This document shows, piece after piece, positions 14,805-23,676 of a DNA stretch of 64,000 nt. Every line of letters begins with the position of its first letter. Position 1 is the first letter of the stretch. The position numbers were made by a program, and so were the translations under genes. The stretch lies in assembly GCF_024199905.1 (NCBI RefSeq), contig NZ_JANAFB010000012.1, forward strand, positions 1 to 64,000, given 5' to 3'. Under the pieces are notes generated by a model that had not been told where the DNA came from, made no database searches, and saw only the letters and a list, made by a program, of their open reading frames with translations. This DNA is from Rothia santali. Its GTDB lineage: Bacteria > Actinomycetota > Actinomycetes > Actinomycetales > Micrococcaceae.

Positions 14805-17626
14805 CGGGTCTTCACCTCCCGGTGGGTGGGGTGGTAGTGGGGCGTGTGGGGTCGGCGCCCGGGGGCATCCGCGGCGTCCCCGGCGTCGGGGTCCTGCGGA
14901 GGCTCCGCCGCGGGGTCGGGATCGTCTCGGCCGAGCTTGTTGAGCGAGGCGAGGATCACGCCGATCACGGCGAGGTAGACGCCGACGTCGAAGAGCAGCG
15001 GCGTGCTCAGCGAGACGCCGAGGACCTCCGTCCCCAGGGGCTTCAGGAAGGAGCCCTCGAGGTAGCCGAGCAGTCCGGTCCCGGTGCCCAGCACGACGCC
15101 GAGCCCGATCAGCAGCAGGTAAGGCCAGCGGATCCTGGCCCGGTGGTCCCGCGGGGCCGCGAGGTACAGCAGCGCGAAGCCCGCGCCGCCGACCAGGGCC
15201 GCGATGAACCCGCCGCCCGGCTCGTAGTGCCCGCGGAACAGCAGCACCACCGACATCACGACGATGATCGGCCCGATCACCCGGGTCGCGGTGCGCAGGA
15301 ACGCCCCGTTCTGCCAGGCGTCCTCGAGCGGGGACCCGGTCACCCGGTCGACCTCGCGGGAGGCGGCGAGCGGACGGGCGCGCAGCAGGGCCACGATCGC
15401 CACGCCGGCGACGCCGAGCACGGTCAGCTCCCCGAGCGTGTCCAGGGCCCGGAAGTCCACCAGGATGGTGTTGACGATGTTGCTGCCGCCGGTGGCCTCG
15501 TAGCCCTCCCGCAGGTAGTACTCCGCGGCGGGAGAGAGCCCGCGCCGTCCGGTCAGCGCCCAGACGCCCAGCGCCGTGGCGAGGCCGGCCGCCAGCGCGA
15601 TCACGGCCGCGGGGATCCTGCGGCGGAGCGTCTGCCGGGCGAACCGGGCCGGCAGCCGCTTGAGCAGCAGCACCATGACGCAGACGGTGAGCACCTCGAC
15701 GAGCAGCTGGGTCACCGCGACGTCGACCGCCCCCAGCACGAAGAACCACAGCATCATGGAGAACCCGACGACGCCGGTCACGACCACGGCCGCGATCCGG
15801 GTCCGCACCCGCACGGCCGCGATCACGCCGGCCGCGAGCAGGGCGACGAGGGCCCAGTCCCAGGGCCGCGACCGGTCCCCCGCCACCGGGGGGAGCTCGC
15901 CGAGCCCGGGCAGCCCCACCAGCGCGATGAGCGCGAGGCACACGGCCGGGACGGCCAGGTGCCGGCGCGGCGAGGTGCTCCCGCTCCACCCGCCGACCAC
16001 GCCGCCGCCGCGGATCAGGCCCGCCCGGAGCGCGTCGACGACCCCCAGGCCGGAGACGGGCGAGCGCAGCGGGGCGAGGACGACGTCGACCCGGCGGCGC
16101 CCCAGCACCAGGGCCACCCCGAGCGCGATCACCACGGCGGAGACGGCCAGCTCGGCATTCAGCCCGTGCCACAGGGCCAGGTGGACCTCCTGCTCGGAAC
16201 CCGCCGCGACCGACGCCGCCCCGCCGATCCCGGCGTCCAGGGGCGCGGGATAGGCCCCCAGCGCCAGGCTGGCCGCCGCGGCGAGGGCGGGGACGCCCCA
16301 GAACAGGGGCGAGGCCTCCCGCACGAGGCGGTCGCCCCGTCCCGAGAAGGCCCCCAGCACCAACCGGGCCGAGTAGGCGACCGTGAACACCGAGGTCAGG
16401 GCGGCGGCCGCGGTCATCAGCGCGGCGAGGCCCGGCCCCCAGGGGGACTCGATCAGCGCCGCGAACATCGACTCCTTGCTGATGAACCCGAGCAGCAGCG
16501 GGACCCCCGCCATGGAGGCCGCCGCCAGCCCCATCGCGGCGGCGGTCGCGGGCATGCGCAGGCGCATCCCTGCCAGCCGGCGCATGTCGCGGGTGCCCGC
16601 CTCGTGGTCCACCACCCCGACCAGCATGAACAGCGCCGACTTGAACACCGCGTGCGCGACGGTGTGCACCACCGCGGCCGTGAGCGCGGCCGGCGTGCCC
16701 ACCCCGATCATCGCCACCAGCAGCCCGAGCTGGCTCATGGTCGAGTACGCCAGCAGCTCCTTGAGGTCGTGGCGCCGGAGGGCCGAGACCGCGCCGAGCA
16801 GCGCCGTCGTCAGCCCGCAGGAGACGAGCAGGACGTTCCAGACGGCGACGTCGGCCAGGGCCGGGGAGAAGCGCAGCAGGAGGTAGATGCCCGCCTTGAC
16901 CATCGCCGCGGCGTGCAGGTAGGTGGAGACCGGGGTGATCGCGACCATCGAGTCCGGCAGCCAGGACTGGAACGGGAACTGCGCGGACTTGGTGAACGCG
17001 GCGACGGCGAGCAGGACCGCCACCAGCACCGTGAACGCCGCGTCGGAGCCCCAGACGGGATGCGCCAGGACCTCGCTCAGCCGGGTGGTCCCGGTGACCA
17101 CGATCATCACGACCACCGCGGCCAGCAGGCTGAGGCCGCCCGCCGCCGTGACCAGCAGCGTGCGTATCGCCGGCTCGCGGGCCCCCTCCCCCGACCGGGC
17201 GATCAGGAAGAACGAGCAGAACGTCGTCGCCTCCCAGGCCACGAACATGACCACCAGGTCGTCCGAGAGCACCAGCAGCAGCATCGCCGCGGCGAAGGCG
17301 GTCATCAGCACGTAGAACGACGCCGTCCGCTCCCGCCCCAGGTACCGGGTGGAGTACAGCATGACCCCCGCGCCGACCACGAGCACGAGGAGGGAGAAGA
17401 CGAGGCCGAGGCCGTCGAGGCGCAGGCCCAGCCCGACGCCGAGGCTCGGCATCCAGGGGAGCCACTGCTCGACGACGGCGTGCGGGGACCCCCCGGCCAG
17501 GAGCAGCGCGGCGGAGAGGAGGAGGGGCAGCGCCAGGACGGCGCCGGCCTGCCGGCCGACGAGGCGGCTGAGGGGCGCGGCGAGCGGGCACGCGGCCAGC
17601 GTCACCGCGAGGGCGAGGAAGAGCAA
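14801..17626 (-). CDS. mrpA: Na+/H+ antiporter subunit A fused to subunit B
   Basis: A 941-residue protein. Residues 1-500 are the MrpA/NuoL-like proton-translocating domain (KSAQFPFQSWLPDSMVAITPVS, the conserved lysine and histidine helices, and HTVAHAVFKSALFMLVG). Residues 600-760 are the MrpA C-terminal DUF4040-type region, and residues 780-900 match MrpB (RVIGPIIVVMSVVLLFRGHYEPGGGF). This MrpAB fusion explains the absence of a separate mrpB gene. The TTG at 17626 is the nearest plausible start, but no clear Shine-Dalgarno supports it. It opens an operon of six overlapping genes that exports Na+ in exchange for protons. Confidence 0.92.
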   Translation of the reverse strand: MLFLALAVTLAACPLAAPLSRLVGRQAGAVLALPLLLSAALLLAGGSPHAVVEQWLPWMPSLGVGLGLRLDGLGLVFSLLVLVVGAGVMLYSTRYLGRERTASFYVLMTAFAAAMLLLVLSDDLVVMFVAWEATTFCSFFLIARSGEGAREPAIRTLLVTAAGGLSLLAAVVVMIVVTGTTRLSEVLAHPVWGSDAAFTVLVAVLLAVAAFTKSAQFPFQSWLPDSMVAITPVSTYLHAAAMVKAGIYLLLRFSPALADVAVWNVLLVSCGLTTALLGAVSALRRHDLKELLAYSTMSQLGLLVAMIGVGTPAALTAAVVHTVAHAVFKSALFMLVGVVDHEAGTRDMRRLAGMRLRMPATAAAMGLAAASMAGVPLLLGFISKESMFAALIESPWGPGLAALMTAAAALTSVFTVAYSARLVLGAFSGRGDRLVREASPLFWGVPALAAAASLALGAYPAPLDAGIGGAASVAAGSEQEVHLALWHGLNAELAVSAVVIALGVALVLGRRRVDVVLAPLRSPVSGLGVVDALRAGLIRGGGVVGGWSGSTSPRRHLAVPAVCLALIALVGLPGLGELPPVAGDRSRPWDWALVALLAAGVIAAVRVRTRIAAVVVTGVVGFSMMLWFFVLGAVDVAVTQLLVEVLTVCVMVLLLKRLPARFARQTLRRRIPAAVIALAAGLATALGVWALTGRRGLSPAAEYYLREGYEATGGSNIVNTILVDFRALDTLGELTVLGVAGVAIVALLRARPLAASREVDRVTGSPLEDAWQNGAFLRTATRVIGPIIVVMSVVLLFRGHYEPGGGFIAALVGGAGFALLYLAAPRDHRARIRWPYLLLIGLGVVLGTGTGLLGYLEGSFLKPLGTEVLGVSLSTPLLFDVGVYLAVIGVILASLNKLGRDDPDPAAEPPQDPDAGDAADAPGRRPHTPHYHPTHREVKTR

Positions 17627-17979
17627 GGGACCACCGGGTCTGTTCAGATCAGGGTGCGCGATCCGCGGGAGATGCTCGCCTCGCGATGCGTGGGGCGGCG
17701 GCGGATCGATGACTGTCTACAGCGCGGCGCGGGGCGGCGGGGACCCCGCCTGCAGCTCTCCCCAGGAGGAGACGTATCCGTTGGTGCCGGGCTGGGGCAG
17801 GGCCCAGTCGACCGGGCAGAAAGGCGCTCGGAAGACGGGTCGGGTGCTCAGCATGTCGACCAGCATACCAACCGGCCCGGGAGGAATCGATCCCTTCGTC
17901 GCATCGTCATCCGTGTGAACTTCGCGTACCGCACCGTAAGGTGTTGCCCATAACGCACATCGGGTGACGCGGGAGAGAC
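17627..17979. other. Divergent promoter region between mrpA and the esterase gene
   Basis: No coding sequence is convincing here. The right part holds a candidate promoter for the esterase gene (17915-17942). The left part must hold the mrp promoter, but no clear -35/-10 pair could be picked on the minus strand. Confidence 0.5.
17915..17942 (+). promoter_or_regulatory. Candidate promoter of the esterase-lysX unit
   Basis: A -35-like GTGAAC (17915-17920) and a -10-like TAAGGT (17937-17942) are separated by 16 bases, about 37 bases before the esterase ATG. The match is weak and rests on position only. Confidence 0.35.
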
Positions 17980-19152
17980 ATGGCCGACTTCTTCGATCTG
18001 ACCTCGTGGGGCCTCATCGGCTCCGTCGTCGGGGTCACGGTCGTGCTCTTCGCGCTCGCGGTCGTCGTCGTCCCGCGGATGCGCCGGGCCCGGCTGCGCA
18101 CCCACCTCGCGCAGGCGGTCTCCCTCATCGCGGTCTCGACGCTGGTGCTGGTCAGCACCGGGCTGGTGCTCAACAAGCAGAACAACTGGTTCTCCTCGTG
18201 GGCCGACGTCTTCGCCGACCCCGCGGCGGCCGGCGACGTCAGCTCGCAGGTCTACGGGCAGCGGCCCGCCGCGGGGGTCAGCCCGGCGGATGTCAGCCAG
18301 CAGGCCAGCGACCTGCAGAAGGACCCGGCGTCGAACCGCGACTTCGGCTCCCAGCTGGACCGCGACGCCCAGGGCGGGCAGTACGTCTCCTTCACCCTGC
18401 CCGGCGCCCAGAGCGGTCAGAGCTACGGCACGACGCTGTGGCTCCCGCCCTCCTACCTCCAGCAGTCGGACCGCTTCTACCCCGTGATCCTCGCGTTCAC
18501 GGGGTACCCCGGCTCGCCCAAGACCTACTCCGAGTCCGTGGACTACGGGCAGAAGATCGAGGACGCGGTCGCGGCGGGGAAGATGAGCGAGGCGATCGTG
18601 GTGATCCCCGACGTCTTCCCCGGGACCTACGACAGCGAGTGCGTGGACGGCACCCAGTCCCAGGACGGGCAGACCACCCCGCGCGTGGAGACCTACGTGA
18701 CGCGCGACCTCGTGCCCTGGGTCGAGAACAACCTGCGCGCGATCAACGCGCCCGGGGCCTGGGCCACCGAGGGGTACAGCGCGGGCGGCTGGTGCGCCGC
18801 GATGTTCACGATGCGCCACCCCGACCTGTTCTCCTCCGCCATGATCCAGTCCGGGTACTTCTCCCCCATCTACTCCGACGGCCAGCAGTGGAACCCGGCG
18901 GACGACACGCGGTACGACCTGGCCCGGATCGCCGCCGACGAGGCCCCCGCGGTGGGTCTGCACTACTTCTCGAGCGAGGAGGACTCCCTGTCCTGGCCCT
19001 CGCTGCAGGCCTTCAGCGGCAGCGTCAAGCCGCCCACCTCCCTCACCGCCGACCACATCCCCACGGGCGGTCACACGCTCGACGTCTGGATCCCCGGCAT
19101 GGAGCGCGGCCTCGAGTGGCTCGGCTCCTCCAGCACCTACTTCGCCCCCTGA
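17980..19152 (+). CDS. Membrane-anchored alpha/beta-hydrolase esterase
   Basis: A 390-residue protein with two N-terminal membrane helices (residues 10-30 and 45-65) and an extracellular esterase domain (Esterase/PF00756-like, mycolyltransferase fold). The nucleophile elbow is GYSAGG, and a late HIPTGGHTLDVW supplies the catalytic histidine. The gene lies 51 bases upstream of the LysX-type lipid lysylation gene and is probably co-transcribed with it. In other bacteria, lipid aminoacylation synthases are paired with hydrolases that remove the amino acid, so a role in de-aminoacylating lipids is a reasonable inference. A general surface esterase is the alternative. Confidence 0.8.
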   Translation: MADFFDLTSWGLIGSVVGVTVVLFALAVVVVPRMRRARLRTHLAQAVSLIAVSTLVLVSTGLVLNKQNNWFSSWADVFADPAAAGDVSSQVYGQRPAAGVSPADVSQQASDLQKDPASNRDFGSQLDRDAQGGQYVSFTLPGAQSGQSYGTTLWLPPSYLQQSDRFYPVILAFTGYPGSPKTYSESVDYGQKIEDAVAAGKMSEAIVVIPDVFPGTYDSECVDGTQSQDGQTTPRVETYVTRDLVPWVENNLRAINAPGAWATEGYSAGGWCAAMFTMRHPDLFSSAMIQSGYFSPIYSDGQQWNPADDTRYDLARIAADEAPAVGLHYFSSEEDSLSWPSLQAFSGSVKPPTSLTADHIPTGGHTLDVWIPGMERGLEWLGSSSTYFAP

Positions 19153-19203
19153 CCCGACCATCCCCGCGGGCAGGGCCCGGGGGGAGCGACCGAAAGAGAC
19201 AGC

Positions 19204-21324
19204 ATGAGAAGAGCAGCCTCCCAGCGCACCCCCGCGACGGAGCGGTCCCGCGGCGAGCGCACGGCCCGCCTGATCACGTGGCTCTACGCCCTGGCCGTGG
19301 TCGTCAACCTCGCCCTGCTGATCGCCAAGCCGCCGCGGGCTCGGGACACCGTCGTCGAGCTGCTCTTCGGCGTGGTGAACCTGCCCGTGGACCGCAGCCT
19401 CATCAGCGTCGTGGTCTCCGCGGCGATCTTCTGGGCGCTGCTGCGGCGCAAGCGCGTGGGCCTGCTCGGGGCCATGTTCTTCCAGTTCGCGGGCATCCTC
19501 TTCGCGCTCGCGCTGGCGCTGGTGACCCTCGCCGGCGACGACAGCACGGAGCTCATGCGGGACCGGCCCGTCGTCGGACCGGTCTTCGACTACATCGGCG
19601 CGGGCGTGGCCGTGGTCCTGCTGGTCCTGATGATCCGGGCCCGGCGGGCCTTCCCCGCCCGCGTGGGCGGCACCTCCTACGGGGCGGCGCTGGGCGTGCT
19701 GCTGCTCGGGGCCGGCGTCGCGGTCCTCGTCGCGTGGCTCATGGTCCCGGACGGGTCCGCGCCGCAGATCGGGTCCCTGCTGCTGCACGCCCTGGGCATC
19801 ACCTCGCCCAGCATCGGGGCGCAGCTGCCGCACGTCGCGCACTGGCAGGTGCAGGTCATCGCCACGATATACGGGCTGGCCGCGATCGCCGCGATCCTGG
19901 TCTTCCTCCGCTCGGGCAAGCCGACCCACTCCTGGACGGGCGAGCAGGAGGTCCGCCTGCGCGGGCTGCTCCAGGACCACGGCCAGCAGGACTCGCTGTC
20001 ATACTTCGCGACCCGGCGCGACAAGTCCACCGTCTTCTCCCCCGACGGCCGGGCGGCCGTGTCCTACCGCGTGATCCGCTCCGTCTCGCTCGCCTCGGGC
20101 GACCCGGTGGGCGACCCCGCCTCCTGGGACGCCGCGATCGAGGCCTGGAAGCAGGAGGCCCGGACCTACGCCTGGATCCCCGCCGCGATCAGCGCGAGCG
20201 AGGCCGGGGCCCGCGCCTACGTCCGTGCCGGCATGGCCGTGATCCCCATGGGCGACGAGGCGATCCTCTACCCGGGCCACTTCTCGCTCAACAACACCTC
20301 GATGACCGAGCTGCGGCACACGGTCTCCCGCCTGACCCGGGCGGGCATGACCACCCGGGTGCGCCGCCACGGCGAGCTCTCCGAGGCGGAGCTACGCGAG
20401 CTGATCGAGAGCTCGGACGCGTGGCGCCACGGCGGCACCGAGCGCGGCTTCTCGATGGCCCTGAACCGGCTGGGCGACCCGGCCGACGCCCGCTGCCTCC
20501 TGCTCACGGCGCACACCGCCGACGGCGAGCTGGTGGGTCTGCTCTCCTTCGTCCCCTGGGGCTCCACGGGCATCTCCCTGGACGTGATGCGCCGCGCCCC
20601 CGACTCCCCCAACGGCACCACCGAGTTCATGATCTCCCAGCTCATGGAGGAGGCCGAGGGGCTGGGGATCACGCGGGTCTCGCTGAACTTCGCGATGTTC
20701 CGGGAGACCTTCGCCCGCTCCCAGGAGATCGGGGCCAGTGCCCTGACCCGGCTGAACTCCTCCGTGCTCGGCGTCCTGGACCGGTTCCTGCAGCTCGAGC
20801 GGCTCTACACCTTCAACCAGAAGTTCGCGCCCACCTGGGTGCCGCGCTTCCTGTGCGTCGACTCGCGGGTCTCCACGCTCAACGTGGCCGTCTCGGCCGG
20901 CATCGCCGAGGGCTTCCTCCCTCAGGCGCTGGCCCGGACGCCCTCCGCGGACGGCACGCTCGACGCCGCGGAGCTCGAGCGCGTCCGGGAGATCGAGCGG
21001 CGCCGCCTGGTCGCCGAGGACCTGACCCCGCAGTGGTCCGACCAGACCCGCCACCGCATCGCCCACCTGCGGCAGATGCGCGAGGCCGGGTACGAGCCGT
21101 ACCCCAAGGGCAGCGGCGAGGGCATCACGGTGGGCGAGCTGGCCCGCCGGATCGACGCCGCGCGGGCCGCGGGCGGGGCGGGCCCGACGCCGGGCGGTGA
21201 GGCGGGTGCCCCGGCGCCCTCCGCGCCGGGGACGGCGACGCCGGCACCGGGGCCGCCCGCACTGTGGACGAGGCCGCCCGCACCGGGAACGGGGCCATCC
21301 GCACCGGGGACGACGTCGTCGTGA
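19204..21324 (+). CDS. lysX: Lysyl-phosphatidylglycerol synthase domain protein (N-terminal part of LysX)
   Basis: A 706-residue protein. Residues 20-235 contain about six membrane helices of the LPG synthase type, and residues 245-600 contain the DUF2156 GNAT-like aminoacyl transferase domain (LSYFATRRDKSTVFSPDGRAAVSYR and RVSLNFAMFRETFARSQ). The protein moves lysine from Lys-tRNA to phosphatidylglycerol, which lowers surface charge and increases resistance to cationic peptides. In mycobacteria LysX fuses this part to a lysyl-tRNA synthetase. Here the synthetase lies in another frame that overlaps by 61 bases inside a proline-rich linker. The frame may have been split by an indel, or the gene may be naturally split and coupled. 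Confidence 0.88.
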   Translation: MRRAASQRTPATERSRGERTARLITWLYALAVVVNLALLIAKPPRARDTVVELLFGVVNLPVDRSLISVVVSAAIFWALLRRKRVGLLGAMFFQFAGILFALALALVTLAGDDSTELMRDRPVVGPVFDYIGAGVAVVLLVLMIRARRAFPARVGGTSYGAALGVLLLGAGVAVLVAWLMVPDGSAPQIGSLLLHALGITSPSIGAQLPHVAHWQVQVIATIYGLAAIAAILVFLRSGKPTHSWTGEQEVRLRGLLQDHGQQDSLSYFATRRDKSTVFSPDGRAAVSYRVIRSVSLASGDPVGDPASWDAAIEAWKQEARTYAWIPAAISASEAGARAYVRAGMAVIPMGDEAILYPGHFSLNNTSMTELRHTVSRLTRAGMTTRVRRHGELSEAELRELIESSDAWRHGGTERGFSMALNRLGDPADARCLLLTAHTADGELVGLLSFVPWGSTGISLDVMRRAPDSPNGTTEFMISQLMEEAEGLGITRVSLNFAMFRETFARSQEIGASALTRLNSSVLGVLDRFLQLERLYTFNQKFAPTWVPRFLCVDSRVSTLNVAVSAGIAEGFLPQALARTPSADGTLDAAELERVREIERRRLVAEDLTPQWSDQTRHRIAHLRQMREAGYEPYPKGSGEGITVGELARRIDAARAAGGAGPTPGGEAGAPAPSAPGTATPAPGPPALWTRPPAPGTGPSAPGTTSS

Positions 21325-22792
21325 CCGGGCGCGTCCGGGCCGTCCGGAGCCACGGCGGGGTGGTCTTCGTGGACCTGGTGGAGCACGGCGTCGTCGTCCA
21401 GGCGGTGCTCGAGGCCTCCGCGGCCGGGCCCGACCTGCGGGAGCGGGTGCGCTGGATCGACACGGGCGACTACCTGCTGCTGCGCGGCCGCATCGGCGCC
21501 TCGCGGAACGGCACGCCGTCGCTGCTGGTCGAGTCGTGGGACCTGATCTCCAAGTGCCTGCACCCGATCCCCTTCGACTCCTTCACCGACCCCGAGGCGC
21601 GCCTGCGCCGCCGCTCGATGGACCTGATCGTCAACCCGGAGGAGTCGCGGCGGCTGCGCGTCCGCTCGGCCACGATCCGCTCGATCCGCCGCACCCTGGA
21701 CGACCGGGGCTTCCTCGAGGTCGAGACGCCGATGCTCAACGTCATCCACGGCGGCGCCACGGCCCGGCCGTTCAAGACGTTCATCAACGCCTACGGCGTC
21801 GACCTGACCCTGCGCATCGCCCCGGAGCTGTACCTGAAGCGCCTGGTGGTGGGCGACATGGGTCCGGTCTACGAGCTGGGCCGGGACTTCCGCAACGAGG
21901 GCGCCGACGCGACCCACAACCCCGAGTTCACGGTCCTGGAGACCTACCAGCCGCACGAGGACTACATGGGCATGAAGCGCCTAACCGAGCGGCTGCTCAA
22001 GGACGCCGCCCGGGAGGTCTTCGGCCGGGAGGCGCTGCCGCTGCGGCTCGGCCCGGACCCCAAGGACCCGCAGCAGGAGGCGGTGCTGACCGACGTCTCC
22101 GGGCCGTGGCCCGTGATCTCGGTGTGCGAGGCCCTGTCCGACGCCGTGGGCCGCCCGATCTCTCTGGACACCGACATCGAGGTGCTCCTGGAGCTGGCCC
22201 ACGAGCACGAGATCCACGTCCGGGACGACATGGGCCCCGGCGCGATCATCGAGGAGCTCTACGGCGAGCTCGTGGAGGCCAAGACCTCCCGGCCCACGTT
22301 CTACAAGGACTTCCCCGTGGAGACCTCGCCGCTGGCCGGGCCGCACCGCAGCGTCCCCGGCCTCGCCGAGCGCTGGGACCTGGTCATCAACGGCACCGAG
22401 ATGGGCACCGCCTACTCGGAGATGGCCGACGCGCTCGAGCAGCGCCGCCGGCTGACCGAGCAGTCGCTCAAGGCCGCCGCCGGCGACCTCGAGGCCATGC
22501 AGGTCGACGAGGACTTCCTCGACGCCCTGGAGACCGGGCTGCCGCCCACGGGCGGGCTCGGGATCGGCGTCGACCGCCTCATCATGATGCTGACCGGGGC
22601 GCCCATCCGCGGCGTCCTGGCCTTCCCGTTCGTCCGCCCGGGTACGGGGACGCGCACCAAGAGCGCCGCCAAGTCCCTCGCCGGGCCGGACTCCGCCGGG
22701 GCGACCGGTGCCGGTGCGGGCGCGGCCGGGGCGGGGACGGCCGGCTCGGGCGCGGCCGGGCGCTCGCCGGGGCCGAGTCCGCGGGCGCCTGA
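21264..22792 (+). CDS. lysX: Lysyl-tRNA synthetase domain (C-terminal part of LysX), stop not in frame
   Basis: This class II lysyl-tRNA synthetase has an OB-fold anticodon-binding domain (DVVVTGRVRAVRSHGGVVFVD) and the catalytic core: motif 2 around GRDFRNEGADATHNPEFTV and motif 3 GLGIGVDRLIMMLTG. It charges tRNA with lysine to feed the upstream lipid lysyltransferase. A GTG at 21264 is a possible start. The frame stays open for 2.7 kb past the core, through two other genes, so it does not give the real end. The TGA at 22790-22792, in another frame, overlaps the ATG of the next gene as TGATG and is the likely true stop after an indel in the Ala/Gly linker (22680-22790). The end given is therefore an inference. 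Confidence 0.82.
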
Positions 22793-23511
22793 TGGAGCCC
22801 GGCGCCTTCATCGCCTCCGCGAGCGCGCTCGGGGTGGGCGGGCTGGACCCCGCCCCGCCGCTGATCGCGGCCGTGTACATGGCCGCACGCCCGGCCGCCG
22901 ACCCGCTTGCGGCCGGGCGGGTCCGGCGCGCCGTGCTGGTCTTCGGCGTCCTCCTGATCGGGGGCACCGCGCTGTGGGGCGTGCTGCTCTCGCGGCTCGT
23001 GGGCGACCGGCTCGACGCGATCCCGTGGGGTCACCTGCTGCGGGCCGGGGCGGTCGTGGCGTGGATCGAGTTGGCCGTGGCGCTCGCGGGCCTCGTCTAC
23101 GCGGGGTATCGGTGGCGGATCAGGAACCGGCCGCCGAAGGAGGAGAAGAACCGCAGCTTCGCGGGGCTGCTGCTGGTGGCGGCCGGGTTCGTCGCACTCG
23201 TGACCTCCGATCCGCCGTTCGTGCTGGCCGCCGGGCTCTCCGGGAACCAGCCGCTCTGGGCGGCCGCGACGGGCCTGGTCCTCTGGGCGCTCATCTCGCA
23301 GGCGCCGCTGGCCGTGCTGTGCGGGGCCGTGGTGGCCAACCAGCACCGCCGGGTGGCCGTGCTGATCGGCCGGTGGTGGAGCGCGGCCGAGCGGTGGGTC
23401 AACATCGTCCTGCCGGCGGGCATCGCCGCGGTGTGCGCGCTCATGCTCGTCGACGTCGGGAAGTACTTCCTGCTCGGGCGGTTCCTGATCGACCCGTCCG
23501 GGGTGCTCTGA
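22792..23511 (+). CDS. GAP/LysE-like multi-pass membrane protein
   Basis: A 239-residue membrane protein with about six helices and the LysE/GAP arrangement, including SALGVGGLDPAPPLIAAVYM at the N-terminus and VALVTSDPPFVLAAGLSGNQ before a helix pair near the C-terminus. This family includes small lipid-associated transporters in actinobacteria. The ATG at 22792 overlaps the upstream stop as TGATG, and the gene is followed by a hairpin terminator. Its cargo is unknown. Linkage to lysX suggests an envelope function. Confidence 0.7.
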   Translation: MEPGAFIASASALGVGGLDPAPPLIAAVYMAARPAADPLAAGRVRRAVLVFGVLLIGGTALWGVLLSRLVGDRLDAIPWGHLLRAGAVVAWIELAVALAGLVYAGYRWRIRNRPPKEEKNRSFAGLLLVAAGFVALVTSDPPFVLAAGLSGNQPLWAAATGLVLWALISQAPLAVLCGAVVANQHRRVAVLIGRWWSAAERWVNIVLPAGIAAVCALMLVDVGKYFLLGRFLIDPSGVL

Positions 23512-23554
23512 GGCGGGCGGACGACGTCGTGGGCGGCCCCCGGCCCGTCATGCT

Positions 23555-23582
23555 CGCACGCCCCCGTTTCGGGTGGCGTGCG
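23555..23582 (+). terminator. Hairpin terminator after the membrane protein gene
   Basis: CGCACGCC at 23555-23562 pairs with GGCGTGCG at 23575-23582. The inner CCCG/CGGG extends the stem to about 12 pairs, with a TTT loop and one bulge. It follows the upstream stop by 44 bases and separates that unit from the symporter gene. Confidence 0.6.
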
Positions 23583-23676
23583 CCACCGGGTAGGGTGTCG
23601 CACAACCGCACCGCCGCCGCGGAGGACCCCGCGCCCGGCGAGGCGTTTCCTCGTCACTCGCTCGAAAGTTCACACC

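Noticed and set aside
14466-17591. A 1,041-residue minus-strand protein and an equally long plus-strand one over mrpA
   Set aside because: They are Arg/Gly/Pro/Ala-rich shadows of the MrpA frame; only the last 112 residues (MrpC) of the minus-strand one are real.
23512-23676. Glycine riboswitch upstream of the AGCS symporter
   Set aside because: The leader holds a terminator hairpin of the upstream gene and no recognisable riboswitch core.
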